NCBI GenBank assembly: GCA_902362715.1
Contig: CABIXN010000001.1
Span: 317,735 to 381,734 of the forward strand
Direction of reading: 5' to 3'
DNA length: 64,000 bases
Source of the DNA: Lachnospiraceae bacterium
Lineage (GTDB): Bacteria; Bacillota; Clostridia; Lachnospirales; Lachnospiraceae
Part shown: positions 28,542 through 42,300 of the stretch, one piece after another
How positions within the stretch are numbered: position 1 is the stretch's first letter
Layout: each line of letters opens with the position of its first letter
Made by a program: the position numbers and the translations under genes
The notes under the pieces: model-generated
Database searches by the model: none
Seen by the model: only the letters and a program-made list of their open reading frames with translations
What the model was told of the DNA's origin: nothing

Positions 28542-29825
28542 ATGGAACCGATTATTTTTCATGTGGATGTCAATTCTGCTTTCTTATCTTGGGAGGCGGT
28601 ACATCGGATGAACTATCTGGGGGTGCAGACAGATCTGCGGGAAGAACTTTCGGCGGTGGGAGGAGATACAGCTATGCGCCACGGTATTATTCTGGCAAAG
28701 TCGATTCCTGCAAAAAAATACGGAATTCAAACAGGGGACAGTATTTTAAAGGCAAGGCAAAAATGTCCCGGACTGCTTGTGGTACCGCCTCATTATGATC
28801 TGTATGAGCGCTGTTCTAAAGCTTTGATGCAGATTTTAAAAGAATATACTCCTTGTGTGGAGCAGTATTCCATTGATGAGGCATATATGGATATGAGTGG
28901 AACAAAATGGCTGTGGGGAACGCCAAAGGAGGCGGCACAGCAGGTGCGGGGGAAAATTTTAAAAGAACTTGGCTTTACTGTAAATATAGGAGTTTCTACA
29001 AATAAAGTTCTGGCGAAAATGGCATCAGATTTTAAAAAGCCCAATCGGGTGCATACATTATTTCCGGGAGAGATAGAAAATAAGATGTGGAGTCTTCCAG
29101 TGGGCAGACTGTTTTTTGTGGGACGGGCCACGGAACAGAAACTGCACAGCTTTGGGATATCCACCATAGGGCAGCTGGCACGGACAGACCCCGCTTTTTT
29201 GAAAAAAACGTTGAAAAAGCACGGGGAAATCATCTGGGCTTTTGCCAACGGGCGGGATGCTGATCCTGTACAGGCCGTGCCGGAGCCGCAAAAAGGTTAT
29301 GGAAGCAGCACTACCATTGCTTTTGATGTAAGGGATGTACCCACAGCAAAGCTGGTATTGCTGGCATTAGCAGAAACAGTTGGTATGCGTCTGCGGCAGG
29401 CAAAAGTACAGGCAGAAGTTATTGCAGTGGGAATAAAAACATATGATTTCAGATATTACGGACATCAGATGACGCTTTCTTCTGCCACTGACATTACAGA
29501 AGAAATTTATAAGTATGCCGTGGAGATCTTTATGCAGATGTGGGATGGCACACCCATCCGGCATCTTGGAGTTTACACCGGAAAAATCAGGGAAGCTCTG
29601 GATATGAGGCAGATTGATATGTTTGACAGGACAGACTATGGGAAGTTAAAGATGTGGAATCTGGCAGTTGACAGTGTGCGAAAGCGTTATGGACCGGATG
29701 CTCTCAGGCGCGGGGTATTTGTGAATCATCCGCTGAACATAGATCATATGAGCGGAGGCATCAGCCGTGAAAAACGAACTGTGGATTATGAAGCAGAACA
29801 AAAAGAGTCAGAAAGGAAGTGGTAA
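28542..29825 (+). CDS. dinB: Y-family DNA polymerase IV (DinB)
   Basis: Error-prone polymerase for translesion synthesis. Seen: HVDVNSAFLSWEA at the N-terminus (catalytic Asp), YSIDEAYMDM (second catalytic pair Asp-Glu, about residues 107-116), helix-hairpin-helix region near TIGQLA, and a little-finger domain with GSSTTIAFDV. The length is 427 aa. ATG 28542 is chosen; an open extension upstream passes through the SOS promoter and is not coding. It is followed 2 bp later by a small gene, a common DinB partner layout. Confidence 0.95.
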   Translation: MEPIIFHVDVNSAFLSWEAVHRMNYLGVQTDLREELSAVGGDTAMRHGIILAKSIPAKKYGIQTGDSILKARQKCPGLLVVPPHYDLYERCSKALMQILKEYTPCVEQYSIDEAYMDMSGTKWLWGTPKEAAQQVRGKILKELGFTVNIGVSTNKVLAKMASDFKKPNRVHTLFPGEIENKMWSLPVGRLFFVGRATEQKLHSFGISTIGQLARTDPAFLKKTLKKHGEIIWAFANGRDADPVQAVPEPQKGYGSSTTIAFDVRDVPTAKLVLLALAETVGMRLRQAKVQAEVIAVGIKTYDFRYYGHQMTLSSATDITEEIYKYAVEIFMQMWDGTPIRHLGVYTGKIREALDMRQIDMFDRTDYGKLKMWNLAVDSVRKRYGPDALRRGVFVNHPLNIDHMSGGISREKRTVDYEAEQKESERKW

Positions 29826-29827
29826 AA

Positions 29828-30148
29828 ATGGCATTTCGGGCAGAAGGAGATATCAGAAGCCGGGATTTTGGAAGTATTAGGGGAACACTGCAAAAAGCAG
29901 CAGTAAAATGCTGGTTTACAGCAGGTGGAAAAGCGATGCCTCTGATGATGAAACTTCAAAGTGACCGGCAGGAAATTTTAACTGTGGATCATATTATCGT
30001 ACTGCGCGCAGAGAAAAAATGGTATGCGGGTATTTTGACCTGGGAATATACCTGCCAGGCATTAGTGGAAGGAAAAATGGTGCCCTTTGTGCTGTTGTTC
30101 CATCCGGAGGAGTGTCAGTGGAAGTTAAAAAGGACTAAAGAGAAGTAA
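29828..30148 (+). CDS. Small protein encoded after dinB
   Basis: A 106-aa protein that I do not recognise with certainty. It has an N-terminal MAFRAEGDIRSRDFGSIRG stretch and a beta-rich remainder with two Trp-containing strands, and no signal or membrane span. It starts 2 bp after the dinB stop (ATG 29828, AAAGGAAG upstream), so it should be SOS-induced with dinB. By position it could be a polymerase accessory or damage-response factor; this is inference only. Confidence 0.6.
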   Translation: MAFRAEGDIRSRDFGSIRGTLQKAAVKCWFTAGGKAMPLMMKLQSDRQEILTVDHIIVLRAEKKWYAGILTWEYTCQALVEGKMVPFVLLFHPEECQWKLKRTKEK

Positions 30149-30232
30149 AGAAGTATAAGCTGGGGTGGAATGTAGAAAAAAATGGAAGATTTGTAACAAA
30201 AAGTGATAATAAGAAATATGATTCTGCACTAG

Positions 30233-30286
30233 TTGACAAAGAAATATGAATACAATTATAATTGATAAGAAACCGTAACTTATCAA
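30233..30286 (+). promoter_or_regulatory. Promoter and 5' hairpin of the mega-adhesin gene
   Basis: TTGACA, 18 bp, TATAAT (30257-30262). Right at the predicted mRNA 5' end is a perfect TTGATAAG/CTTATCAA stem (30262-30269, 30279-30286) that may stabilise the very long message or act as an operator. Confidence 0.7.
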
Positions 30287-30355
30287 AATAAAATTGTAAA
30301 TAAAATAAGTCCTTTTGGGGATTTTGAGTTAGAAAAATTAGGAGGTACAAAAGCT

Positions 30356-33300
30356 ATGAAACAAAAGAAAACAAAAGCATGGAAGAGGGGTTTTTGTTTT
30401 TTCCTTGCAGCTGTCTTTTTGTTAAATATATGCCTGGATACAATGTCTGGTATTGTTTATGCGGCTGGAAACAAGGAGGCTGCGGTTCCATCCATAGGCG
30501 TTACCTTTGAAGAAAAGCCATTAAGCGGCGGAGACGCCGTGAGCAAAGGGACTTATTTAGTCAGTAATGACTCTGAGATCGTAATGACAGTAAGATATAC
30601 CCCCAATTATACGGATGGATATGTGACCGGGGCCTATATTAAAATGGTGCTTCCGTATTTGTATAAAGATAGTGATGGGGAACTTGTGATTTCAGACAAG
30701 AAACCTGATGATGTTCCAGAAGACCAGCTTATGGGTGTGGAAGCAAATATATCTGAAACAGCCCTTGGAAACTGGACAGTAGAGAACAGTGAAGGAGAGA
30801 GGGGGGCAGATGGCTTCCGCAGGGGAGTGCTGCTGATCCGTACATATAATGATACTGTTGAAGTATCTAGCCAGCCGAAATCCTTTGATATTACATTGCG
30901 CTTTTTTGGGAAGCTGCCGGAAAATGAGTCTGTTTCCGTGAAACTAGGGGCTGGATATCAATATTATCATGATGAAAATGGGAACCAGTCCAGCTATGGA
31001 TATGATATTGAACCGGGGGCGGCAAATCCTGACGGGGATGATTCTTCTTTAAGAATTATTAATCTGGTTAATTCCAACCTGCTTTGGAAACCGGAGATCA
31101 GTCTGGTGAAAACATCTGTGTTATGGGATAAATACAATTACCTTGTATATAAAGTAAAAGTTTCAAATGATTCGGAAGATAAAAGCAGTATGATTGACAG
31201 GTATACGCTGATTTTTTCTACCCAGAGTGATGTTACCTCAGAAGGCCGGGGCGGAGTACTAGAAAAGGACATGATGCAGTGGGAGGATACAAAAGAAGGC
31301 CCTGTTAAAAATGATGATTATACAGATGCTGCCAGAGAAAAAAGTTTTATTGGCGTCCCGAATCAGGGAGGGGCGCTTATTTATGATGTAACTGATTTTT
31401 CAGAAGAAGAACGCAGTGAATTTGATTTGGAAGACTTCACGAATCTTGGAGAAGCACTTCCTTATAATTATTCAAGTGCAGGCGTTATCGGTGTGCCGAT
31501 TTCCGGGGAAAATGGGAAATTGTATCCGAAATCAGCTGCAGACGGGAAAACAAAATATAATTACAGAGAATATTATATTGCGGTTCCCTATCCAAATAAT
31601 TTCCGTGGAAGTCTGGAGTGTGTCTCTGTGTTCCGGCCAACTATTTTCTTTGGAGGAAGAGATTTAGCCTGGACAAAAGATACCGGGAATTTTACTGGAG
31701 AATTTATAAAGAAGAAGTATGAGCTTCAGAATAGAAAGTATGTTTTAGATGATGACAGTAATGAGGCGAAAGATGATAAAAGTATTTCCATCGGTGCATC
31801 AGACAGCTATTATCTGGACGGATTTGACAATACAGGAAATGTTCCGGTATTTAATGCGGTTGCAAAAGATTCTCTTCCGGATAAAATGCAGCTGGATGAA
31901 ATTTCTGTTACATTAAATAAAACTAAAACCGCTTCTTCACCTCAATTGTCTGACTGGTTTAAAACAGAACCCATAAAACTTGAATTTTTAAATGAGTCGG
32001 ATAAGATCGTGGAAGTTTCCGTGTCAGAGCTGGGAGTATCCCCTAGAGAGAGTACAGACGCATCCGGAAATGTAACATGGCAGTATCCTTTGGGGTCTGC
32101 TGTCGCAGATTTTCTGGCTCAGGAGGAGCATAAGGACTGGAAATTTAACCGAAATATAAATTTTTATCTGAAAGAAAGGATCGAACCTGGGGAAACGTTT
32201 GATGGAAAAATCGCCGTGACTGGTACGATGCCTCAGTTGTATAAATATGTTAATAAGTTAAATACAGAATATGAACACTGGTATTATCGTCTTGCCACTG
32301 CAGATAACCCCACGGATGGATATGAAGTGGAAGGCGGAAAGAAAGCTTCCCCACAGGAGGCTTCTTTGACTGCCCGGAGGGCAATGCCCCTGATAGAAAC
32401 TTATGGAGTTTTTCGAAAGGATCATAAAGATGAAGCGGGACCGGTAAATGAGGCCCAGAATGTTCCGGTAAATGAAGATGCGTCTGCAGTACGGTATGTA
32501 TTGGGAAACAGCAGCGATTCTAAAATGTGGCCGGGTAAACTGACAGTTGGCCCGCTGGTGACAGTAGAAAAGGACGGTGAGGTTCATGGACTTTTTGTTC
32601 ATGAACTTTGTTTTTCAGCGGTGTTAAATGAACATTCGGAAGTAAAAGAGATTGTGCTGACTGACCAGAATGGAAGAACCGTGACTCTATCCTCCTCCTC
32701 TTTGCAAAAATCTGGAGATGACCTTGTTTTAAAAGAGGAAACATGGAAAAAGGCAGATGCAGATTTTGAGACGTTAACCAGCGCAGAAATTATATTTAAA
32801 AGCTTTGACGGCTCAGTGGAATTGGCACAGCAGGCATTTGTTGACTTTCGGGGAGTTCCCAATAAAGTAGGGGATTACAGCGCTGACGCAGTATGGACTA
32901 CCCAGTATAATGTTGATGATATAGAAGATGATCTGGCAGAGGGAACGGCATATTTAAGCGTATTGAAAATAGAACCAAAGGTCACCGGAACAGCAAATTA
33001 TCAGGACGAATCAGGAAATCCGCTGACGGTTCCCAACAAAGCAGAAGGCTGGTATGATTTTATAATTGAAAATAAATCCAAATCGTCTGCGAAAACTTCA
33101 GAAATCACGGTAGATTTGTCCAGCGTGGGCAATAAAAAAGATGGAGCAGATGTTCAGGTTCAGGGGTTTGACACCGGTAAGATTATAATCGGCAAATCTT
33201 ATGAGCAGGCAGCGTCTATTCAGCGGATTGATTTATTCGATTGGGACCAGGATCCCGGGAAGGATTCTCCAAAGGTAAGCTTTACGCTGCAGGAGCTGAA

Positions 33301-36300
33301 AGATGCATATGAACAGGCAGATGGAAGTCTTGTACTGCCCCGTCAGGCCTATAAGGAAATAACAAGGTTAAAGTTTATCAGAATCTGCTGCGATCAGTTT
33401 TTCGGAGAAACAACCGCAGACCAGGAAAAAGATACAGCATTTCATTTGCAGATTCATGGAAATACAGACTGGTATGATACGTTAAATGCAGAATGTTCTT
33501 TTATACCAAAAGAAAAAATTTATACGGAAAAAGACATTGTTTCAGGAACAGCAGCATTTTATGTACAGCGTCCGGCGCAGGGAATCTATTCTCATGTGAT
33601 TTACGATGATGTCAAAGAGGAATCTACTGTTAATGACGAAAACAGTGATAATAACAGAATGGCTCTTGCTGTTCCCTATGATCGTGATTTCATTTTCAGA
33701 AATGAGATAGTCAATGAGACTATATCTGTATTGGATGATGTAGATACAACATTTCAGCTTGCACTCAGTAAAACTGACGGAGGATTTCATACCACATCCT
33801 TTTGCATTTATCCGGAAGTTATTAAAAATTACCGGGAATTTTCAGGATTGAAGCTGACAGATATCAATAATAAAGAGGTCTTTCTGACTTACCATGCCAA
33901 GGAGCAGACGTTTCAAAATGAGACGGGGAAGGTAATCGGCTCATTGCAAAGCGATGGATTCCGATTGACAAAAGAACAGATGGAATCGGAACTTGGGATG
34001 GATGAGCTGACGGAACTTTTGATGACCGGAACCGGATATCAGATAACAGATCCAAAGAAGCAGTATTATGTGGATTTTTGCGGATATGAGGATGCGGCTC
34101 TTGGAAGCAGTGAAATCCAGACTGCTAAAAGCAGCAACTATCTGGATGGCATGCGGGATGCGCAAGCATATGAGGTGGAAGCAAAAGACGATGTGCTGAC
34201 CTATGTGTCTAAAATGTATTTTGATACGATTATTACTGCCGGATATAACGATAATGAGACGGACCGCAAATTTTCCAAGGTGTCAACACCGTTAGAAGAT
34301 GTCCGGACACAGCATAACAAGAGCGGCGGCAGCTTTGGGGACAACAGTGAGCTGGAAATTGGTTATAAAGCCCTGGGCTCTTTTATGATTGATTTCAGAC
34401 AGTATCTGAATACGGGATCCAGTCTGCCGGATGGAGCAAGCAGGCAGGAACATCAGACATTTTCATATGTAAAACCACAGTCATTAAATACTGCAGCTAC
34501 TGTAAATATGAAAGTAGATCTTCCGTATCAAAGTTTTGAAGCTTATTATCTGAAAATAGATCCCCGGGCCAAGGATTATATCAATTCTATTACTACAATA
34601 CGAAAAGATGGAACCAAAGAGGTACTAGAAAGAGAGGAGTTAAAGTACAGCGCTCAGGAGACAAATGATCAGGGAGCGTTCTGCCGTGTAAATCTTATGA
34701 AGGCGGATTCGGATACAAGATTTACCAGCAAAGAAGAGGATTTCTACCGGACACCGGAATCCTATGAAAAAAAAGATCCGGAAAATCCGGTTCAGTCGGT
34801 AATTATCAATTTAAGTATTAACCAGAAGCAGAGTCATACAGAGGATAATACAGATATTGCAAATAAGCCTGATTATGGAACCTGGTATCTTGATACGGAT
34901 GAGAATGCCAAATATATGTTTGAGGTCAGCGGCCGTTATTACAAGATGGAAGAAAATCCTAATCAAAACGGACAGGTAAAAGCAACTGCAACAACTGATC
35001 TGACCATCGGCGGCGGGAGAAGCCAGGAACGTAAAACTTCCGGAAGCAGCGAAAAATCCAAATGGAGTTTTCAGGATTATTATTACTATTATGTATATCC
35101 GTATTATGATTCTAATAAAACGGAGGCACCTTTCAGATCGGCCAATCTGAAATCTGAGACGTATGTTCATGTAGTTCATGATTTTGACCGGGTGATTAAA
35201 GGTGCTACTACAACGCCGGGGAATGAGTATAACGATAAAGCAGATTTTGGACAGCCGAATCAGTTTCTTGTGAGTTTTTACAGAAACAGCCGGTATGACA
35301 GGTATAATCCGGATTATTACTATAAGTACCAGACTACAGGTAATAAAAATAACTGGTATGAACAGGATGCGGATGACTGGAAAGGAAAAATCGGATATGC
35401 GGATGAGGTGATTTTAAGAGATACCATGCCAGTAATCCGTCCTGACAGTACCTATCAATATTATGGTTTTTTGGCAGCCGGTCTTGAGCTAAAGCCGGCC
35501 ATTGCAAAGTATCTGGATACGATGGAGCTGAAACTGGCCTATGTGGATGAAGCTGGAGTTAGAACAAGGGAGAAAACGATTACAGTGGATTCCTCAGATC
35601 TGAAGAGCGAAAATGGAATAAAGACACTGGATTTTGAGTATGCAGAGGAAGATTCGGATTCCAATCCGGTTCCAGGAACAGAGCTGACAGAGGAATTAAC
35701 GGATGGGAAGCTGATATTAAGACCGGGACAGTTTGTGGTTGGTTATGATATTCACCTGAAAGATATGATGGGAAATGGTGAATATAATAAAGAAGTTGGT
35801 TTAAAAGGAACCCCTGATCTAAATGGCGGCAGCAACGATACTGATTTGATTATTTACGGAAAGCCATATACTGTAAAGCGGAATGATCCGGATGCAGATG
35901 GCACAAATAAGATTCAGCCATTTACGAAGACAGACTATGAAGAGAAAGAATATCAGAATATTATTATTTCGGAGCATAATAACACAACGTATTATGATAC
36001 CGCTCGTTTAATGGGATTTCTGATTGATTTTCATGCAGGATATGCTCTGGACAGAGATGCGGATGTAACACCTGTAGCAATTACTGATTACGAAGCAGAC
36101 AATGAGACGCCCACCAATGCAGGCTTTGGCGTGAAACTTTATAACCAGTATAACACAGGTGATAATACTGGTGAACATCAGGTGGCCAGGGTGTCAGAGG
36201 CTGTCGCTAAAAATACCTTTAATAATTATTACCGCCTGCGGCATATTTATATTCCGGAGGAGTTTATTACCGGGGACTGGTTTCGGGCATCGGCATTGAA

Positions 36301-39300
36301 CCTAAATATAAATGGAAAGGCTCACAGTGTGGTACTAGAACCGAAACTGCTGACTGTTTCTGCCAGCAAGCCGGGCTGTTATGAGATTGATGTGGAACAG
36401 CTGATACGGGATAACATGGAGCAGTATGCTGTTTCATATGCAAACGGCCAGACTAACTGGGAAACTTATATAAAAGCCTATGTATCCGGATTTGATATTA
36501 CATTCCGGGCGGTGAATCCAACCCGGGAGGATTCAGGGTCTGTTCTGGAAAATGGGGAATATTTATCTGTTGATAAAAAGAACGGATACGCATACTGGTA
36601 TGATGGTATATATGTGGACCGGACAGAAGAGGAATTTAAGGATAATACATGGACAGAAAATTCCACGCCTTCCTTTGGGAAGAACCCAAATACATTCTTT
36701 CACGATACCGAAGATTACTATTATCACAGATATTGGAGTCTGTATAACAGTGTAACGGCGGAATTTAAATCTGTTGATCCCAATGCGAATATTTATCAGA
36801 GCACGATTTTGACCAATTCAAAAAAATGGGATTACAACAATGTGCGAAATCTGACGGCAACGATGGTTACAAACGTTACTAGAAATCGTATAGCAGCGGA
36901 TGGGCAGTCAGAAGTTTTTGCTTATGACAATGACAAAAATCCCAAAAGTCCTCTTGAGGTAGATAAGGATCATCTGCTTCCATATGATTATGTGGAATAT
37001 ACGGTTTCTTTTGGTGCAGAAAAAGATTCGCCAATTAATCTGAAACGCCCTGTTATGAACTTTGAAGTACCAAAAGGGCAGCAGCTTGTAAAGTGGGAAA
37101 TTATATCAAATGATACCGGGATTCCGGATGATAAGATTACAGCTGTATTATCGGGGAATGACGGTTCAGATAAAACTGCTAGGCCGCTCACCGATTATTC
37201 ACTGACTTCAAATGGCGAGCCTGCTTTTTACAGAAAGCTGACAGTTACCGCCGGAGAAACAGGAGCAGAGATTCCAAAGGGCAGGACCATTCGCCTGCGG
37301 ATTACCACTCAGCTGACAGAAGAACTCAAAACAGAGAATAGTACATTTGAGTCCCAGGAACTGGATACGAATATTTGGGTAACGGCAGACCATTCCCATG
37401 CATATCCACAGTATTCTGTAGAAGAGCAGTCTGTTTATGGAAACAGCTCCACGTCAAAACTAGGGCAGTACCGGACAGACACGGATCTTGGGGGAAGTAC
37501 AAAATATTCCAGAAATTATAAGGCTGCAGAAAAGGGAGGTGAGAATCAGATTTATGAGTCCCGCATGGTTAATACTTTGAAATACAAAGATACCGAAGCT
37601 GTGAAAGTGGATTATAAATTTAAAGATGAAGAGTATGCTTATGATGGCCAGAAAGCAAGACTTCTTGTATCCGGAATCCGGAACGATACCCTCCATGCCC
37701 TTGACAGTATGACTGTCACTCTTTCCTTTCTGGATGCGGATGGTCTGCGGGGATTTACGCTGACAGAAAAACCGGAGATATCATATCCAAAGCTGCTAGC
37801 AGATGCGGCGTCAAAACCGGGAATTAAACTGGAATATTTCTGCGAAGGCGCGGACGACTGGACTGAGGCTGAAGATTCTGCCAGTGCAGAATTTTTTGAG
37901 ACGGTAGAAAAGATCCGCTGGACCTATTATGAAATTGATGCCTATGGCACAGACCAGAAAGAATTACTATTTGATGATGTCATTTTAAATGGAAAAGGAA
38001 AATACGAGGACATTCGTCCAGATCATTCTAAAGATTCCATGGCAGAAATCTATAATGCCAAAATACAGGCTCAGGTTCAGCATGTACATCATAATGAGGA
38101 GACCAAGACAGTGCTGGATTCCCAGGAGTCCGTGACATTGGATAAAACGGCGGATTTAACGGAGACAGCTGTATATAACCGGGATGTTTACAGGGAGAAT
38201 CCACAGGTAGAGTTTTATACACAGGTTTTTGATCAGGAAGATCAGGCTGAAGCCTCCTATAAGCTGAATAAGGAGCAGAAAACCGGTTATCGTCCCAATG
38301 AGAAAATGTGGCAGAAAATTGTGCTGCTGAATCAGCATTCAGCGAAGAACGGAGTTCAGACGGCAGATCAGGGTGTACTTTTAAATCCGGTCTTTTATGA
38401 TAAACTTCCGGAATATTTATCTTCTGAGCACTTGGAGAGCAGTCAATTTAAAATTCGCTGGGAAGATATTGATGGTAACCCTAAAAACCCGGATGCTGTT
38501 TTGAAGGTAGAAAAAACCCGTAATATAAGAGAGCATGATTATGGCGGCTGGATGTATTATCCGAAATCCAATGCAGATACAACCGCAAATAAGAATATGA
38601 AACACTTTAGTGATCTTAAGGTTACGGAAGAAAATTCCAAAGAAATAGATTATACCGTTTATGAGATGCGTTTTCAGAAAAAAGACGGAGCGGATGTCCG
38701 GGTTGAAGTAGGGGATACCATTGAGATCTGGTATCAGGTACAGGCTAGAGAAGACAATCTGCCTATGGTTTATGTAGATGAAGACCGGGATCTAGGCACT
38801 GTTAAAGATCAGCATCCAGGTTATTTTCCAAGAAATGGAGAGTATTACAGTTATGATGAGTCAGTGGATTCTAACGGAGAGGCTTTTCCATTTGCTTCTT
38901 CAGGAACTGACGGGGCAAGAGCTATTACGAATCAAAACAGGCAGATGGATTTGGATTTTCTGCTTCACGATATTGGGCTGTCTGCGGATAAAAATGAGCA
39001 GGTTGACCGGTGGGAGTTTTTAAATGGAAGCCAGACAAGGATACCGGGGAGTTCTCAGGATTATTCTAGTTGGAGAAATAATTATCTTGGCAATAACGGT
39101 GTATTGTTTGATGAAGATATTAACACTGCCAATTATCAGCAGAATGTAATCTATTCCGGGGATAGTACAAACAAAAATACAGATGCGCTCCCTGAGAGAC
39201 AGACGATGACAAATGGGAAAAATGTCAGGGACTGGTATCAGTTGATTTTGGCTCATCGAACGAGGTTTGGTCAGAACTGGGATGGTATGGATCAGAATCC

Positions 39301-42300
39301 TGACCAGATGCCTGTGCTGTGGAGTGAAACCAGGCTTCATTTGAATAAAGCCTGGCTGGTAGGAGCTAGTCAGTTTGAAGCAGGTAACTATCAGTATGAG
39401 GCTACAAGCGGGGATGGTCTTACGACTGGATTTGCAGCTCACCCAAACTACTCTGCAAATAAAAATTATTATTCTAGTGACGGACAAGATAATACATATC
39501 GAAAACTAACAGATGACAGCAGGATCACAGCACTGGAATATAATGAAGATTTTACAATACGTCTGCATGCATTAAACTATGGAGACTGGGATCTGGACGG
39601 TGTGGAATTTATCTATACGATGCCAAGAGGAATACGGCCGAAACTGAATGCTGAGGGGCAGATAGACGGCTCTGAGGTAAAAGCACAGATTCTATCCACA
39701 GTGGCAGGTGCAGGAAAAGAAACCTATACTCCTATTGAGGAGCAGGATATTGAAGTGACTGTTTTACAGACACCTGACGGAGCGGATGCGGGATATCGGG
39801 CTCCAGATAAAGAGCAGGATCCGTTGTGGAATTCGAAGGTAGATGATACTTATTATGCAGCCGGAGAAAATACGAAAGATACGCAGCCATGGGTGTTGAA
39901 AATTGTAGTGAAAAAGCCGCTGACAAAGTGGTTTAACCGGGGAAGTGCCAGTGGTTATAAGATACAGGTTGAGATTCCGGGAAATGTATATCTGACAAAT
40001 GAGAATGAGCACTGGTACGACCGGGTGACAGTCAGGCCTTATACAGCACCGGACTCTGAGAATTTTTACTATTATCAGATTCTGGATTACGATCACTGGG
40101 AAGGTGCAGTAAAAGATAAAATGCGTCATAACCAGCAGTATGGCATGGATTATATGTGGTATGATGACTGGAAGGATGCTTATGAATATACCAGCGGTTC
40201 TCCAAATACGCCTTATATTGACGGATATAATATTCAAAATAATGAGGTGCAGATTTCCGGCAGCGATTATATGGGAACTGTTACCGATAACGCATATACT
40301 GCTTATGGAGATGCGGATAAAACAAATCTGTATGCTCAGACCGGTACAAGGGCGGTTATGAGGAAGCCGTTTGTCCGGATGTGGGCGACTATAGGCGATG
40401 ATGTCACTGGAAATACCAGAGAAGACTATTATACAGACACAGAAGGAGAGCGGAACCAGCTGAATATTCATGTGGAGAATAAGTACTGGCTGGATGAATA
40501 TGCTCCAAATGCAGAAAGCAAGTACAGCTATCAGTATTCTAAATTTGTACATAATTATGAAGTGGACGGCGGTTCTAGAGGAACATTGATTCTTCCGGTT
40601 ATCACAAATATTCTTCCATATGGCGTGGTCCCTGTGGCCAAGGATGGTACGCTGTTTTCACAGAATAATGATGAGAATGCTGTAAAAGAATTGAACTGGA
40701 CACTGTATCAGAGGGATTTGACTGCCGGTGCAGATGTAAAGAGTGTTATAGAAGCACCGGAAGAAAAGGCAAAATATCAAGGCGTTGTAACTTATGAACA
40801 GGTGGAGTGCCAGGACAGTCAGGGAAATAGTACCGGGCAGACGCAAGGCCGCTATGTTGTACGGCTTATACCAGCCGCTGATGCAGATGGCAGTGCGTTT
40901 GAGAAAGAAGCGCGTATTGCATCGCAGAAAGCTAATATTTACTCCATTGATACCTTTACAGTGAGTGCTCCTGAAGCCGAAACAGATCATGAAGGACTTC
41001 AGAGTGAACTGTACAAGAATTATCAAAATAACCGAACCTATGTTGGAAGTAAAATAGATGGATTTAAGTACCTTGTAGACGAGGATATTAAAAAGAGCAG
41101 TGCAGAAACTACAAGCTTTACAAATCCGTATACGGTAGGTTCCTATGGACAGTTCCTTTATAATGGCCAGATACCGGATGCGCGTCTGGATGCAGTTCAA
41201 AAAAGTTATACGTACAATAAGACAAGCTATGAGAGAGGCAATCTGCCGGATGACAGATTAGATCATACATATGAAACAAATACGCCTCTGATTGGAGCGC
41301 TGAAAAAGTATAAAGAGACGGATACGCATCAGATCGAAGACTATTTATCTGTTAATAATCCGGCTGTTTTAAATGATACGCAGAAAGATTTTAATGCCAA
41401 TGGACAGCTGACCTATACAGACTGGGACAAGACCCAGCCGCTGAGCGACCAGGGTATTATGAATACCCTGAAGATCCGTACGTCTGTCCCGAGGCTTTCA
41501 GTGGAACATTTTGCGGCGCCGGATGCCGAAAGTCTTGGAGAAACTCAAGGGGGCAGCCAGCAGGAATTTGAGTATTCGGATTCTGTATGGTATAGCGCTA
41601 AAATTACCAACAGTCCAATATCAGATCAGGATTATTCAGAAAAAGGAGCTGTGCATCATTCAAAAATGGTTGTAGCCTTCCATTTGCCGGAGTCTGTACA
41701 GTATACAGGATCCGCAAACTGGAATGTGGAAAATAATGATCAGGGCTATATGTATAATAACCTGAATGATTTTTGTCTGGAATATTATGATCCTGTGGAA
41801 AAGAAAACAATAATGTTAACCCAGAAGGAAATGCGGGAACAGGGATGGGGCGTTGAATTGCTGAATGACTCCTCTAAAGAATGGGATCCTGCATCCTTAA
41901 GCCGCGACGGACAGGTTGTTACATTTGAAATTACAACCCCGAAGACATCTGGTTTTACGGATTATAATTCCTATGTTGCAGGAGAAAAACCTGCAGGGTA
42001 TTTCCCTTCCGGCAGCTGGATGAATTTCAAAATCCGCACAAGAGTGAATCAAGAGCCGGAAACAAATGTGATGGAACAGCCTGAGATCTGGGAGGGGTAC
42101 CGTTCCCAGGTGTATGCAACAATCCATGATACAGATGGAAAATATGCTCTGGCAGCTGACGGAACATTTGCTAAGCCGGATGATACCGGAGCCGTTACTG
42201 TTCCGGCAGGAAATTATAACGGTTATGATATTAAAAATGCAGAAGGACATGCCTTTACGGAACAAGGGCAGCAGCAGTGTCTTTGGAATGAAAAGCAGGA

